A stretch of 5,511 nucleotides of DNA from a bacterium (GTDB taxonomy: Bacteria; Patescibacteriota; Saccharimonadia; Saccharimonadales; JACDBH01), in the NCBI GenBank assembly GCA_029557395.1, contig JAKQIK010000006.1:1-5511 (forward strand), given 5' to 3'. The position numbers and the translations under genes are program-made. Shown piece by piece: positions 5,508-5,511 of the stretch (position 1 is the stretch's first letter; each line of letters starts with the position of its first letter). The notes beneath the pieces are model-generated. The model searched no databases. It was not told the DNA's origin and saw only the letters and a list, made by a program, of their open reading frames with translations.

Positions 5508-5511
5508 TGCT

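Overview
The window looks like a chromosomal piece of a Candidatus Saccharibacteria (TM7, Patescibacteria/CPR) genome. This is inferred from recognising the protein families (no search was run): a very long tail-fibre-like surface protein with a CPR-style C-terminal domain, a small conserved one-pass membrane protein ending in an HGPED...RDQVLFWENLKD segment, and a FAD-linked oxidase whose sequence feels typical of TM7. All three genes end in TAA. The glycine-rich 967-residue frame contains no in-frame TGA, so a recoded UGA=Gly lineage (SR1/Gracilibacteria) is unlikely.

Layout. Bases 1-123 are GC-rich (about 62% in the first 60 bases) and carry no gene I can support. An 11-bp intrinsic terminator follows at 124-150, and composition drops to about 23% GC. 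A strong extended -10 promoter lies at 199-227. It feeds a leader of about 140 nt (roughly 234-372) in which two distant segments can pair over 14 bp (247-260 with 334-350) around an internal hairpin (296-320). The fibre gene (373-3276, +) starts at a GTG fixed by an in-frame TAA four codons upstream. A second promoter-like -10 box and a good ribosome binding site precede the small membrane protein gene (3341-3856, +). The oxidase gene (3870-5507, -) runs convergently, with 13 bases between the two stop codons.

How the genes may fit together. The two + strand genes encode single-pass proteins that both appear to sit with a short N-terminus in the cytoplasm and the main part outside. They could be co-expressed envelope components: a long stalk-like fibre, plausibly for surface attachment, and a small partner of unknown role. 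The oxidase is a separate metabolic unit. It keeps the FAD-binding motifs of the GlcD/D-lactate dehydrogenase family but lacks most of the metal-site residues usual in that family.

Points most worth a second look: the structured leader, the evenly spaced four-copy repeat in the fibre with near-identical DNA in two copies, the paired C-x5-C motifs, and the substituted active-site motifs of the oxidase. I found no CRISPR array, insertion sequence, tRNA or rRNA.
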